From the NCBI GenBank assembly GCA_038243635.1, contig JBBSQW010000005.1, positions 1 to 64,000 of the forward strand: DNA of 64,000 nt, in the 5' to 3' direction. Made by a program: the position numbers and the translations under genes. This document shows positions 9,238 to 18,035 of this stretch, in pieces (positions within the stretch are counted from its first letter, which is position 1; each line of letters starts with the position of its first letter). This DNA is from Pseudopedobacter sp038243635. GTDB taxonomy: Bacteria > Bacteroidota > Bacteroidia > Sphingobacteriales > Sphingobacteriaceae. The notes beneath the pieces are model-generated. The model did not search any database, was not told the origin of the DNA, and saw only the letters and a list, made by a program, of their open reading frames with translations.

Positions 9238-9288
9238 AAAGCGAATAATTATAAAAGTGCAATAATATTTGTAGTTTTATAAAGAGCT

Positions 9289-9954
9289 ATGTATGAAATC
9301 TGGGAGCACCTCACAAAATTATCGAACGCTGAAGAAATCATCCGACAAGGAGGTTTCTATCTTATAGTATTTGTTGTATTTGCAGAAACCGGCTTATTTT
9401 TCGGATTTTTCCTTCCGGGAGATTATCTTTTATTTCTAGCGGGAATGTTTGTGGCTACTGGTAAATTAGATACTGGTATTGTTACCATGGTACTTGGTTT
9501 GATATTTGCTGCGTCCGCAGGAAACTTTGTTGGCTACTGGTTTGGTTACAGAACTGGACCCATGCTCTATAAAAGAGAAGACAGTTTCTTTTTTAAGAAG
9601 AAATATTTAAAAGCTGCAGAGGCCTACTACAGAAAACAGGGAGCATTTGCTTTGATTATGGGTAGGTTTGTGCCAATAGTAAGAACATTTGCACCAATTG
9701 TTGCTGGTGTTGTTAAGTTAGATGTTAAGCGGTTTGCGTTTTATAATATATCTGGCGCAGTTATTTGGATCACCTCTTTAACCTTATTGGGTTACTTTTT
9801 AGGTAAAGAGTTTCAAGAAGAGATAGAAAATTATTTAGGATACATTATTTTTGGATTTATATTTTTAACCACAATTCCATTAGTGATTGCCTTTTTTAAA
9901 AGAAGTTTAGGCAAAAAAACACAGATATCAGAACACACGGAAAATGACGAATAA
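9289..9954 (+). CDS. DedA family membrane protein (SNARE-associated/VTT fold)
   Basis: Integral inner-membrane protein of the DedA family, linked in other bacteria to lipid-carrier and phospholipid movement across the membrane and to envelope stress tolerance. The 221 residues show FVVFAETGLFFGFFLPGDYLLFLAG near the N-terminus, the family motif F(Y)RKQGAFALIMGRFVPIVRTFAPIVAG in the middle with conserved arginines, and two C-terminal helices followed by a charged tail. The last 11 bases overlap the pyrophosphatase gene. The exact substrate cannot be read from the sequence. Confidence 0.92.
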   Translation: MYEIWEHLTKLSNAEEIIRQGGFYLIVFVVFAETGLFFGFFLPGDYLLFLAGMFVATGKLDTGIVTMVLGLIFAASAGNFVGYWFGYRTGPMLYKREDSFFFKKKYLKAAEAYYRKQGAFALIMGRFVPIVRTFAPIVAGVVKLDVKRFAFYNISGAVIWITSLTLLGYFLGKEFQEEIENYLGYIIFGFIFLTTIPLVIAFFKRSLGKKTQISEHTENDE

Positions 9955-10489
9955 CCACCCTTGGCACTCCATTTCACCAGGAGAAAATGCACCAGAAAGC
10001 GTAACAGCAATTATTGAAATTCCTAAAGGATCAAAAGCAAAATACGAGATAGATAAAGATTCTGGCTTACTAAAGTTAGACAGAATGTTATTCTCATCAG
10101 TAATGTACCCAGCAAATTACGGCTTTATCCCACAAACTTATTGTGATGATCATGATCCATTAGATATTTTGGTGCTTTGTGCTGCTGACGTTTACCCGAT
10201 GTCTATTGTTGAAGCAAAAGTTATTGGTGTAATGCACATGGTTGATAACGGTGAACAAGATGATAAGATCATTGCAGTAGCAAAACATGACATGTCGGTT
10301 AATTACATCGAAGATTTAAAAGAACTTCCTCCACATACAATGAAAGAGATTGTTCGTTTTTTTCAGGATTATAAAGCGCTTGAAGAAAAAAATGTCACGA
10401 TTGAACATCTTTTAGGGAAAAGTTACGCCTATAAAGTGATCGAAGAAAGCATAGAATTATATAATTCTACGTTCAGAAATAAAATATAA
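9944..10489 (+). CDS. ppa: Inorganic pyrophosphatase, family I
   Basis: Cytosolic enzyme that hydrolyses pyrophosphate to two phosphates and so pulls biosynthetic reactions forward. The 181 residues have the family I signature DDHDPLDILVL with the metal-binding aspartates (about residues 65-72), the upstream lysine/tyrosine segment SKAKYEIDKDSG, and YPANYGFIPQTY. Length fits hexameric bacterial enzymes. It overlaps the end of the DedA gene by 11 bases and is followed after 3 bases by the CNNM/CorC-type gene. Confidence 0.95.
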   Translation: MTNNHPWHSISPGENAPESVTAIIEIPKGSKAKYEIDKDSGLLKLDRMLFSSVMYPANYGFIPQTYCDDHDPLDILVLCAADVYPMSIVEAKVIGVMHMVDNGEQDDKIIAVAKHDMSVNYIEDLKELPPHTMKEIVRFFQDYKALEEKNVTIEHLLGKSYAYKVIEESIELYNSTFRNKI

Positions 10490-10492
10490 AAA

Positions 10493-11833
10493 ATGGACCC
10501 CCATCTCGAAATTAGCGGATTTCACATATTTCTAACCATATTTTTGGTTTTATTAAACGGGTTTTTCGTTGCAGCAGAGTTTGCAATTGTTAAAGTTCGT
10601 GGTTCTCAAATAGAAATAAAAGCAAAAACCGGCAGTAGAGTTGCAGGTATGGCTAAACACATGACTAGCCATTTAGATGGTTATTTGGCGGCTACCCAAT
10701 TAGGAATTACTTTAGCCTCGTTAGGATTGGGTTGGGTAGGTGAAAGCGTAATGTCTGGCTTGATGCGCAACATATTTGCTTTTTTAGCTTTGCCAATAAC
10801 AGATAGTTTAGCAACTACTTTGGGTCACGTTTTCGCATTTACCATTATCACAGTATTGCACATCGTTTTTGGAGAATTAGCGCCTAAAACTTTAGCTATC
10901 CAGCGTCCGGTGACTACAACAATGGCTATTGCATTGCCGTTGCAGGTTTTTTACGTAGTGTTTAAACCGTTTATTTATGTGTTAAATGGATTTGCCAACC
11001 TAATTCTAAAGCTTTTTGGAATTAACGCCGCTGATGCTCATGATTCACTGCATTCGTCAGAAGAACTACAGTATCTTTTAGACCAGGGTAAAGAGTCTGG
11101 AGCGATTAATAAGGCGGAACACGAGTTAATTAAGAACGTTTTCGATTTTAATGATCGGGTTGTTAAAAACATTATGGTTCCGCGAACCAAAATTTCAGCA
11201 ATAGAATTGTCGGATTCTAAGGAAGAACTATTAGAAACCATTATTTCCGAAGGCTACTCAAGAATACCAGTTTACGATGAAACCATCGATAAAATTGTGG
11301 GTATTGTAAACGCAAAAGATATTTTATCTTTATTGGTAAGACACGGCGAGTTTAAATTAAAAGATATTTTAAGAAAGCCCCTTTTTGTACCGGAGTCTAA
11401 AAAAATCAATGATTTAATGGCTGAGCTTAAGTTGAAACGCATGCAGATTGCAATTGTTTTAGATGAGTTTGGAGGAACCGCGGGTATGGTTACTTTGGAA
11501 GATATTGTAGAAGAACTTGTTGGAGACATACAGGATGAGTACGATGAAGAGAAACCATTGGTGGAGAAAGTTTCTGACGATGAATTTATCGTAACGGCAT
11601 CTGCATCCGTTTATGACGCTAATGAGTTTTTACCACACGATTTACCAGAAGACGAAGATTACGACACGGTTGCTGGTATGTTAAGTGAAATTTTCGGTAA
11701 AATTCCAGAAGTTGGCGAAACCAAAGATTTTAACGGCTATACCTTCACTATTCTTAAAAAAGTAGAGCAAAATATTGAGTCTGTTAAGTTGCAGTTATTT
11801 GTAGAAAAAGAAGAGCAGGTAGATAACCATTAA
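10493..11833 (+). CDS. CNNM/CorC-type membrane protein (DUF21, CBS pair, CorC/HlyC domain)
   Basis: Membrane protein of the hemolysin-C/CNNM family, often tied to magnesium or sodium transport. In order: a DUF21 membrane domain with about four hydrophobic segments (residues 1-190), a CBS-domain pair (about 205-330, with VKNIMVPRTKISAI and MQIAIVLDEFGGTAGMVTLEDIVEE), and the C-terminal CorC/HlyC transporter-associated domain (about 345-435). The 446 residues are typical. It sits between ppa and rsmE with gaps of 3 and 4 bases. The transported ion is not shown by the sequence. The old name hemolysin is misleading. Confidence 0.9.
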   Translation: MDPHLEISGFHIFLTIFLVLLNGFFVAAEFAIVKVRGSQIEIKAKTGSRVAGMAKHMTSHLDGYLAATQLGITLASLGLGWVGESVMSGLMRNIFAFLALPITDSLATTLGHVFAFTIITVLHIVFGELAPKTLAIQRPVTTTMAIALPLQVFYVVFKPFIYVLNGFANLILKLFGINAADAHDSLHSSEELQYLLDQGKESGAINKAEHELIKNVFDFNDRVVKNIMVPRTKISAIELSDSKEELLETIISEGYSRIPVYDETIDKIVGIVNAKDILSLLVRHGEFKLKDILRKPLFVPESKKINDLMAELKLKRMQIAIVLDEFGGTAGMVTLEDIVEELVGDIQDEYDEEKPLVEKVSDDEFIVTASASVYDANEFLPHDLPEDEDYDTVAGMLSEIFGKIPEVGETKDFNGYTFTILKKVEQNIESVKLQLFVEKEEQVDNH

Positions 11834-11837
11834 AATC

Positions 11838-12539
11838 ATGCACTTATTTTATACGCCTGATATTAAAGCAACCATTTACCAATTAACTGAGGAAGAAAGT
11901 AAGCACTGCATCCGAGTTTTACGGCTAAAAATTGGTGATAGAGTAAACCTAATCGACGGTAAAGGTGGTTTTTATTTGGCGGAAATTGTTAGTGATCATC
12001 CGAAAAGAACAGAGCTGCATATCGTAGAGGCGCAACAAGAGTACGCAAAGCGAAACCATTACTTGCACATCGCAGTTGCCCCAACTAAAAACATTGATAG
12101 ATTTGAGTGGTTTTTAGAAAAAGCGACAGAAATTGGAATTGATGAAATTACTCCGATTATTTGCGATAGATCTGAACGTAAAGAAGTAAAAATCGACCGG
12201 TCAAATAAAATTATCACTACTGCCATTAAGCAGTCTTTAAAAGCCTATCATCCGCGTTTAAATGAGCAAACTTCTTTCAAGAACTTTATTTCATCAACTA
12301 AAGCAGATGTTAAATATATTGCCCACTGCGAAGAAAACCAAAAGTCTGAAATCAACCACGATTTTAAAAAGTATTCCAATTACCTAATCTTGATAGGTCC
12401 GGAAGGAGATTTTGCCACAGCGGAAATAGAGTTGGCCCAGCAAAATGGCTTTATCCCTATAACTTTAGGCGATAGTAGATTACGAACCGAAACCGCCGCA
12501 TTACAAGCTTGCTTTGAGATTAATTATTTGAATAGATGA
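11838..12539 (+). CDS. rsmE: 16S rRNA (uracil1498-N3)-methyltransferase
   Basis: SPOUT-fold methyltransferase that methylates U1498 of 16S rRNA using S-adenosylmethionine. The 233 residues contain an N-terminal PUA-like RNA-binding part (HCIRVLRLKIGDRVNLIDGKG) and a C-terminal knotted domain with LIGPEGDFATAEIELA and LGDSRLRTETAAL, the two loops that hold the cofactor. The stop overlaps the next start in an ATGA arrangement, so DUF4159 translation may be coupled to it. Confidence 0.94.
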   Translation: MHLFYTPDIKATIYQLTEEESKHCIRVLRLKIGDRVNLIDGKGGFYLAEIVSDHPKRTELHIVEAQQEYAKRNHYLHIAVAPTKNIDRFEWFLEKATEIGIDEITPIICDRSERKEVKIDRSNKIITTAIKQSLKAYHPRLNEQTSFKNFISSTKADVKYIAHCEENQKSEINHDFKKYSNYLILIGPEGDFATAEIELAQQNGFIPITLGDSRLRTETAALQACFEINYLNR

Positions 12540-13318
12540 TGGCAGGAGTTAAAAGTTTAAAGTTAAAAGTTCAAAGTGCGAGCTTACGCAAGCTGTCTTG
12601 GCTCTTGCATCTTTGGTTTGTTGTCTTAGCTCTTTCCAATTACTCAAATATTATACGATTTCGCAAGTTGTCTTGGCTCTTGGCTCTTGGCTCTTGCATC
12701 TTTTTACTTTCCTTCACAAACCCAACTTATAAAATTGCCAAACTAAAGTACAACGGCGGTGGCGACTGGTATGCAAACCGTACCGCGTTAACTAATCTAA
12801 TTGCCTTTTGTAACCAAAACCTCGGAACTCAAATTGCACCAGAAGAAGCCACAGTTGAAGTTGGTAGTTCAGATTTGTTTAATTATCCATTTGTTTATTT
12901 AACGGGACACGGTAATGTGATTTTTAGCAAGCAAGAAGCTGAAAATCTGAGAAAGTATTTGTTGGCGGGTGGGTTTTTGCATATTGATGATAACTATGGC
13001 TTGGATAAATTTATTAGGCCACAGATGAAAAAGGTTTTTCCGGAATTAGATTTCGTAGAACTTCCTTCAAATCATCCTGTTTATAACCAGAAGTTCAAAT
13101 TTCCTACTGGTTTGCCCAAAATTCATGAACACGATGGTAAAAGGGCGCAAGGCTTTGCTTTAATCTATAAGGGTAGAGTAGTTTGTTTTTACACCTACGA
13201 ATGTGATTTAGGAAACGGCTGGGAAGACTTTGGTACTTACCCTGAAGATTCTGCTGCAAGTAGAGAAAAAGCGCTTAAAATGGGTGCTAATTTAATTCAG
13301 TTTGCTTTGACGCAATAG
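12536..13318 (+). CDS. DUF4159 domain protein with repeat-derived N-terminus
   Basis: Conserved secreted or periplasmic protein of unknown function. From about residue 65 (YKIAKLKYNGGGDWYANRT) to the end it matches the DUF4159 domain, with GHGNVIFS, GGFLHIDDNYG and ECDLGNGWEDFG as clear landmarks. The first 60 residues are unusual. They are encoded by low-complexity repeat DNA (runs of AAGTTTAAAG type and two copies of a GCAAG(C/T)TGTCTTGGCTCTTG unit), so RKLSWLL occurs twice, at about 18-24 and 43-49. The usual short signal peptide is represented by LLALGSCIFLLSF near 48-60. A start at a TTG in the second repeat copy (about codon 45) would give a normal-length signal peptide. The ATG at 12536, inside the rsmE stop, is the longest option. 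Confidence 0.78.
   Translation: MMAGVKSLKLKVQSASLRKLSWLLHLWFVVLALSNYSNIIRFRKLSWLLALGSCIFLLSFTNPTYKIAKLKYNGGGDWYANRTALTNLIAFCNQNLGTQIAPEEATVEVGSSDLFNYPFVYLTGHGNVIFSKQEAENLRKYLLAGGFLHIDDNYGLDKFIRPQMKKVFPELDFVELPSNHPVYNQKFKFPTGLPKIHEHDGKRAQGFALIYKGRVVCFYTYECDLGNGWEDFGTYPEDSAASREKALKMGANLIQFALTQ
12545..12715. repeat. Tandem low-complexity repeats at the 5' end of the DUF4159 gene
   Basis: Two repeat types lie side by side. The first, 12545-12580, is a run of TTAAAAGTTTAAAG-like words. The second is a unit GCAAG(C/T)TGTCTTGGCTCTTG present around 12588 and around 12663, the latter with GGCTCTT repeated three times. A related AACTTTAAACTTT run occurs at 63121-63160, in the opposite orientation and between genes. 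Here the repeats extend into coding sequence. Confidence 0.7.
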
Positions 13319-13520
13319 TTAACGTCGCTAACTTCTCATAGCACAACCGATACATATTTTTTAAGTTAGCGTAAAGCAAATTAATAGGTGCGCTACAAAG
13401 CAAAACGTTATAGATAGTTATTACAACTATAAAGGGATGGTTTAGTTTAAACAATTTTACTTTTATGGGTACAATCGCGTCTTGCCTTAAGCGCAAGTAA
13501 GTAAATAGCTAAAGCTAAAT

Positions 13521-13551
13521 AAGGCGTCTTCGGTTTAACCAAAGACGCCTT
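13521..13551 (-). terminator. Intrinsic terminator after the outer-membrane barrel gene
   Basis: AAGGCGTCTTCGG and CCAAAGACGCCTT form a stem of 13 pairs with one mismatch around a short TTAA loop. On the minus strand it lies about 25 bases after the stop of the barrel gene. Flanking A/T runs are short, so it could work in both directions, also for the DUF4159 operon. The preceding stretch from 13319 shows no gene. Confidence 0.7.
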
Positions 13552-13576
13552 CTTTATAAATAATGTTATTGATTAA

Positions 13577-14209
13577 TTAAAACTTGTATGCTAAACCAAA
13601 TGTAGCTTCATTAAAGATGTTGTTAATTCCTCCAACCTGTACGCCAAAGTTAGTTGTAGCTTTAGCACCGCTAACATCAACTTTAGAACTGCCAACGTTG
13701 ATAAGGTTTGTTAAACCTACGTTAAGCACAAATCTTTCTGTTACAAAATAGTTTACACCGGCTCCTAAGTTAAAATCTAATGTATTAGTTTTAGGCCCAG
13801 TAACTGTATTACCACCAGTTTCTATTTCAGATTTTACTGTAGAATAGCCTAAGCCAGCTTCTGCATAAGTTTTAAAACGCTTACCTAATTCCAAGAAATA
13901 ATAACGTCCAAAAACACCAAAACCAAGACCGTTGTTTTTATTAATAGATCCACCTGTACTATAATCTTCGTTTTTGTTAGAAGAAAGATTTAGTAAAACA
14001 CCAACAGCAACTTTGTCTGATAAGAAATAACCAGCTTTTGGAGAGAAGTTAAACAAACTTGTTTTTTCTTCTGTGTTTTTGTTGTCGGTAGAATTAAAGC
14101 CAACGCTTCCTTCTAAAAGAACGTCGCCTTTCTTAAAACCAAATTCTTGCGCATTTGCCGTGAATGATAATCCTGCAATTAAAGTAAGGCCAATAAATAA
14201 TCTTTTCAT
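13577..14209 (-). CDS. Outer-membrane beta-barrel protein, porin-family type
   Basis: Small outer-membrane barrel of the OmpA-like/outer-membrane beta-barrel superfamily. The 210 residues start with a clear signal peptide (MKRLFIGLTLIAGLSFTANAQ, cleaved after ANA). The rest alternates polar and aromatic residues in about eight strands (for example FNFSPKAGYFLSDKVAVGVLL, LDFNLGAGVNYFVTERFVLNVG) and ends in FGLAYKF, a C-terminal phenylalanine typical of barrels inserted by BamA. Its function is not known. It stands alone, with its own -7 box upstream and a hairpin downstream. Confidence 0.85.
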   Translation of the reverse strand: MKRLFIGLTLIAGLSFTANAQEFGFKKGDVLLEGSVGFNSTDNKNTEEKTSLFNFSPKAGYFLSDKVAVGVLLNLSSNKNEDYSTGGSINKNNGLGFGVFGRYYFLELGKRFKTYAEAGLGYSTVKSEIETGGNTVTGPKTNTLDFNLGAGVNYFVTERFVLNVGLTNLINVGSSKVDVSGAKATTNFGVQVGGINNIFNEATFGLAYKF

Positions 14210-14239
14210 AATTTAAGTTTTTAGTAAAAATTTTCGCGG

Positions 14240-14247
14240 CAAACATA
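14240..14247 (-). promoter_or_regulatory. -7 box for the outer-membrane barrel gene
   Basis: On the minus strand this reads TATGTTTG, a full match to the Bacteroidota -7 consensus TAnnTTTG, 31 bases before the ATG. No TTG lies at the expected distance upstream, so only the -7 element supports it. Confidence 0.5.
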
Positions 14248-14720
14248 TGGTTACGTTAGCGGTATGTAGGTCATAAAATTGTCATTATGCCTTTTGGTGT
14301 TCGTATACAAGTGGTAATTAGCTGCTTATAAGTTTATGCTTTTTAATTTCTTACGATAAAAAAATATAAATAGCGTAACATTTCTTCTATTCATGTTAAA
14401 TATATTTTCCTATAGTCGGTGTTATCATTGTATTATAATTGAGCATTAGTTACTGAGTTTTCGTTAGAATAATCTTACGAGGTTCGGTGATAATGCCGAC
14501 TGCAAGACGAAGAGAAAGAAATTTTAAATTTCGAACATTCGCGTTAATAATAGCAACGAATACTGGCCTGTGCCTAACGCCTTGTGCGTATGAGTGAATA
14601 GTCCCAAAGGGATGGCTTTGCTCACGTGTTAAAACGCCCTTGTCATATTATCGCATATACATTTCTTTATTTCCGTCCATAATTGCTAAGCCCCTTTATT
14701 TTCTGCAATTTTGTTCCCCC
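14248..14720. other. Gene-free stretch with a structured block before dnaG
   Basis: No open frame here has family support. The first half is AT-rich and featureless. From about 14565 to 14640 the sequence becomes GC-richer and can fold: TGAG..CTCA encloses TAGTCCC-AAA-GGGATGG. This could be part of a small RNA or a palindromic repeat. I could not match it to 6S, SRP, RNase P or tmRNA signatures. An in-frame TTG at 14640 precedes dnaG, but the 27 residues it would add are unlike any primase. Confidence 0.4.
14683..14713 (+). promoter_or_regulatory. Possible dnaG promoter with almost no leader
   Basis: TTG at 14683-14685 and CAATTTTG at 14706-14713 are separated by 20 bases, the normal spacing for -33 and -7 elements. 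The -7 differs from TAnnTTTG at its first base. Transcription would begin at or within a few bases of the GTG start at 14721, so the message could be leaderless. One mismatch in a short motif keeps this tentative. Confidence 0.3.
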
Positions 14721-16637
14721 GTGATAAAAAAGGAAACCATTGATAAAATTTTAGAAACCGCTTTAATAGAAGAAGTAGTTGGCGATTTTGTGCATCTAAA
14801 AAAACGTGGTTCCAGTTTAACCGGATTGTGTCCTTTTCATAACGAGAAATCGCCGTCGTTCCATGTTTCTCCGGCAAAAGGAATCTTTAAATGTTTTGGT
14901 TGCGGTAAAGGTGGGGATTCTGTCCATTTTGTTATGGAACATGAAAAGTACACCTACCCAGAAGCCTTAAAATACGTAGCCAATAAATACAATATTGAGG
15001 TTGAAGAAACTGAGGTAACGCCAGAATTTAAGGAGGCGCAAAACCGTAGGGAGAGTTTATATATTGTTTCTAATTATGCTGCGTCATTTTTCGAGGATAG
15101 GATGTGGAACAGTGAGGATGGAAAAACGATAGGCTTAAGTTATTTTAAAGAGCGTGGTTTTAGAGACGATATCATCAAAAAATTCCAGTTAGGTTATTCG
15201 CCAGATGATTGGAGTGCACTGCTAGATGGAGCAGTAAAAGACGGTTACCAGCAAGAGTTTTTAGAAGACGTTGGTTTGGTGATTAAAAACGACCAAGGCA
15301 GGGTTTACGACCGTTTCCGGGGGCGGGTAATGTTTCCTATTCATAGTTTTACGGGGCGGGTAATTGGTTTCGGCGGGCGAACTTTAAAAACCGATAAGGC
15401 TGTTCCGAAGTATGTAAACTCGCCAGAAAGCGAGATTTACCACAAATCAAACCTGCTTTACGGTTTGTTTCAAGCCAAAAAAGCCATTCGAGATTTAGAT
15501 AATTGTTACTTGGTGGAAGGTTATGCCGATGTACTTTCGGTACAACAAGCTGGCGTGGAGAATGTGGTTTCCTCTTCTGGAACATCACTCACTACCGAAC
15601 AAATTAGATTGATTGGCCGATTTACCAAAAGCGTAACTATTTTATATGATGGTGATGCGGCGGGTATTAAGGCTTCTTTGCGTGGTTTGGATATGATTTT
15701 GGAGGAAGGCTTAGACGTAAAAGTGGTCTCTTTCCCTGATGGGCATGATCCAGATTCGTACATTCAAAAATTAGGAGCCGCAGCATTTAAAACACATATA
15801 GAAAAAAATAAAAAGGATTTCATTTTTTATAAAACTGAGATTCTTTTAAAAGATTCTGGAAATGACCCCATAAAAAAAGCCGGGGTAATTAGAGAAGTGG
15901 TAGAAAGTATCGCTAAAATTCCTGATGCCATTAAAGCGTCGGTTTTTTTAAGAGAGTGTAGCACCTTGCTACAAATGGAGGAGCGCATTTTAATCTCGGA
16001 ACTAAATAAAATGCATTTGAGCAAGGTGAAAAAAGAAACACCGAGACCTCATTTTGATGATAGTCCGCCGCCAGAAGTGGAGGCGATGATGTATGAAACG
16101 CCTGTACATAGCGACGAATATCAGGAGCGTGACATGTTGCGAGTGCTGTTAATGTACGGCGATAGAATGGCGAATTGGGACGAAACTACGGACACTTACA
16201 TTGGTCCTTATATTGTGTTGCATTTAGACGATGTAGTATTTGGTAACCCGCTTTATGCCAAGATAGTGAAGTTTTATAAAGAGGAGTTGGAACAAGGACG
16301 TTTGCCAAAAGAAAAGGATTTTATTCAACACCGGGATAGAGAGATTTCTTCGCTTGCGGTTTCGTTGATTGCTACTCCTTATATTTTAAGCGAGAATTGG
16401 TACAATATGCACAACATTAATGTTCCTGAAGAAACAGAAAGGTTACGTGGAACAGTTATGGGTGCAATTTTCCACCTTAAAAAAAAGAAAATAGGAAGCA
16501 TTATTGCTGCCAAGCAGGAAGCTATTAAAGCAGAAAAAGACGTTGATAATGTGATGATCTTAATGAAAGAGTATTTAGATTTAAAAGAAGTAGAGAAGTA
16601 TATTTCTAAATATTTGGGTTCAGTAATTATCAAATAA
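14721..16637 (+). CDS. dnaG: DNA primase
   Basis: Makes RNA primers for replication together with the DnaB helicase. I set the start at GTG 14721, giving MIKKETIDKILETA and 638 residues. This is where family similarity begins. The N-terminal zinc ribbon has CPFHNEKSPSF and FKCFGCGKGGD (Cys, His, Cys, Cys). The catalytic TOPRIM core shows YLVEGYADVLS, LYDGDAAGIKA and FPDGHDPDSY with the acidic metal ligands. The C-terminal third is the DnaB-interacting region, which is variable in sequence. The stop shares a base with the yraN start. Confidence 0.95.
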   Translation: MIKKETIDKILETALIEEVVGDFVHLKKRGSSLTGLCPFHNEKSPSFHVSPAKGIFKCFGCGKGGDSVHFVMEHEKYTYPEALKYVANKYNIEVEETEVTPEFKEAQNRRESLYIVSNYAASFFEDRMWNSEDGKTIGLSYFKERGFRDDIIKKFQLGYSPDDWSALLDGAVKDGYQQEFLEDVGLVIKNDQGRVYDRFRGRVMFPIHSFTGRVIGFGGRTLKTDKAVPKYVNSPESEIYHKSNLLYGLFQAKKAIRDLDNCYLVEGYADVLSVQQAGVENVVSSSGTSLTTEQIRLIGRFTKSVTILYDGDAAGIKASLRGLDMILEEGLDVKVVSFPDGHDPDSYIQKLGAAAFKTHIEKNKKDFIFYKTEILLKDSGNDPIKKAGVIREVVESIAKIPDAIKASVFLRECSTLLQMEERILISELNKMHLSKVKKETPRPHFDDSPPPEVEAMMYETPVHSDEYQERDMLRVLLMYGDRMANWDETTDTYIGPYIVLHLDDVVFGNPLYAKIVKFYKEELEQGRLPKEKDFIQHRDREISSLAVSLIATPYILSENWYNMHNINVPEETERLRGTVMGAIFHLKKKKIGSIIAAKQEAIKAEKDVDNVMILMKEYLDLKEVEKYISKYLGSVIIK

Positions 16638-17002
16638 TGGCTCGCCATAATGATGACGGTAAACATGCAGAGTCCATTGCCAAAGAGTTTTTAGAAGCTA
16701 AAGATTACGAGGTCTTAGAAGAAAATTGGCGCTACAGCAGGGCCGAGGTTGATTTGGTTGCAAGCATAAATAACATTATAGTTTTTGTTGAAGTAAAAGC
16801 CAGATCGGGAACGGGGTTTGGTTTGCCAGAAGATTTTGTTGATGTTAAAAAGCAGAAGCTACTTTCTAAAGCTGCTAATGAATATATTTTTTTGAAGCAA
16901 CACCAAGGTGAGATAAGGTTTGATGTGATAGCGGTGCTCTTCAAAAAGGGTTTTGAGAGCTATGAGATTAAGCATATTGAGGATGCTTTTTGGAATTATT
17001 AG
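16637..17002 (+). CDS. YraN/UPF0102 family nuclease-like protein
   Basis: Small protein of the YraN family, 121 residues, with a PD-(D/E)XK-type fold. The nuclease-like motif is visible as AEVDLVA followed by VFVEVKAR, which supplies the acidic residues and the lysine. ENWRYSRAEVDL and FGLPEDFVDVKKQKLL are further family landmarks. Its role is not established. It may process DNA or RNA. It is translationally coupled to dnaG through a TAATG overlap. Confidence 0.9.
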   Translation: MARHNDDGKHAESIAKEFLEAKDYEVLEENWRYSRAEVDLVASINNIIVFVEVKARSGTGFGLPEDFVDVKKQKLLSKAANEYIFLKQHQGEIRFDVIAVLFKKGFESYEIKHIEDAFWNY

Positions 17003-17066
17003 CTTTTTAACCTTTATTTCCGCAGGATTAATCCATTTGGATTATAGATAGGTACCAATTATTTAA

Positions 17067-17783
17067 CTAGGGAAATGCAAGAAAAGAAACCTGTAACTCA
17101 CCTAATTTTTTATACCCCAACACATTCATGTGTATAGCGTCATGATAGTACAAAGCCTTGTTGTAGCTATTATAACCTCCCAACGTGAACTGGTCTAAAA
17201 CAGGTATTCCATGGAGCGCACAAACTTGTTTTTGCACCTCAACGTATTCATTCATTCCTTTTTGGTAAAAAGGATCATACCCGCCTCTGTCATTAAAGGC
17301 TTTACTCGAGGTAAAAAAGTAGATGATTGCTTTCGGATTTATCTCATAGATCTTCTTGATACAGTAATTGATTCCTCCGGCTTGGGTTGTTAATTTTTCT
17401 TTGTCGTATTTATCAAATTCTGTGTAATCAGTGTAGGCGCCAATGTCTCGATGGTTTGTGTAGTCATTTGTGGAAGCCCAAAGAATGTAAATATCAAATA
17501 CCTGAGCCTCATTAACTTGTTGTTGAAGAGATTTCCCTTGTAAAGAAGAAAATCCCGCTCCACCAACTCCATAATTGGTAATGCTCATTCCTAAATATTC
17601 TTTCCACATATGTTTAGCACTATCACTTGGTGGTATCACAGAAACCGACCCGCCGAAAACAGCTACGGACTTCCCATAATTCAAGGAATTAGCGAGCGTT
17701 GTTAACCCAATCTTATTTTGTGAAAAGGTGTTGGTGGAGAATAATGAAAATAAGGCAATTAGGTAGATGATACTTTTTTTCAT
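17067..17783 (-). CDS. Secreted SGNH/GDSL hydrolase
   Basis: Esterase or lipase-type hydrolase of the SGNH superfamily, exported by a signal peptide (first about 21 residues, ending NTFSQ). The four blocks are present: FGGSVS with the nucleophilic serine, GVGGAG with the oxyanion glycine, WASTNDY with the asparagine, and HDAIHMN with the Asp and His of the triad. The length of 238 residues is normal. Substrates of such enzymes in Bacteroidota are often acetylated sugars, but nothing here shows which. It stands alone on the minus strand between yraN and dacB. Confidence 0.85.
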   Translation of the reverse strand: MKKSIIYLIALFSLFSTNTFSQNKIGLTTLANSLNYGKSVAVFGGSVSVIPPSDSAKHMWKEYLGMSITNYGVGGAGFSSLQGKSLQQQVNEAQVFDIYILWASTNDYTNHRDIGAYTDYTEFDKYDKEKLTTQAGGINYCIKKIYEINPKAIIYFFTSSKAFNDRGGYDPFYQKGMNEYVEVQKQVCALHGIPVLDQFTLGGYNSYNKALYYHDAIHMNVLGYKKLGELQVSFLAFP

Positions 17784-18035
17784 AAAATCAGGAATTTTTA
17801 AGGCTTTATATTTCGTAACGAGCCAAACGCTAAATTATTTAAAATAATCTGCAATTTTTGCTTGCTGTGTGCTTCAAATTTTTTTAGCATCTGATTTAGT
17901 TTAAGCAGCTTGTTATAAGTATCACAAAACCAAGCTTGATTAAAATATTAGCGCTAATGTGTAAAAAAATTTGCTATAATAGCTGATAATCAGTGGGAAA
18001 TTGACTAACCTAATTAGTGAGTGCTTTACAGAGTA

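Noticed and set aside
12588..12710. CRISPR-like or tandem array suggested by the TTGGCTCTTGG repeats
   Set aside because: Units are irregular, without constant spacers, and there are no cas genes.
14568..14640. attC-like integron site (GCCTAAC ... GTTAAAA) before dnaG
   Set aside because: The right-hand core fails the GTTRRRY pattern, there is no cassette gene, and no integrase is present.
14640..14720. N-terminal extension of DnaG from TTG 14640
   Set aside because: The 27 added residues do not resemble primases; similarity begins at GTG 14721.
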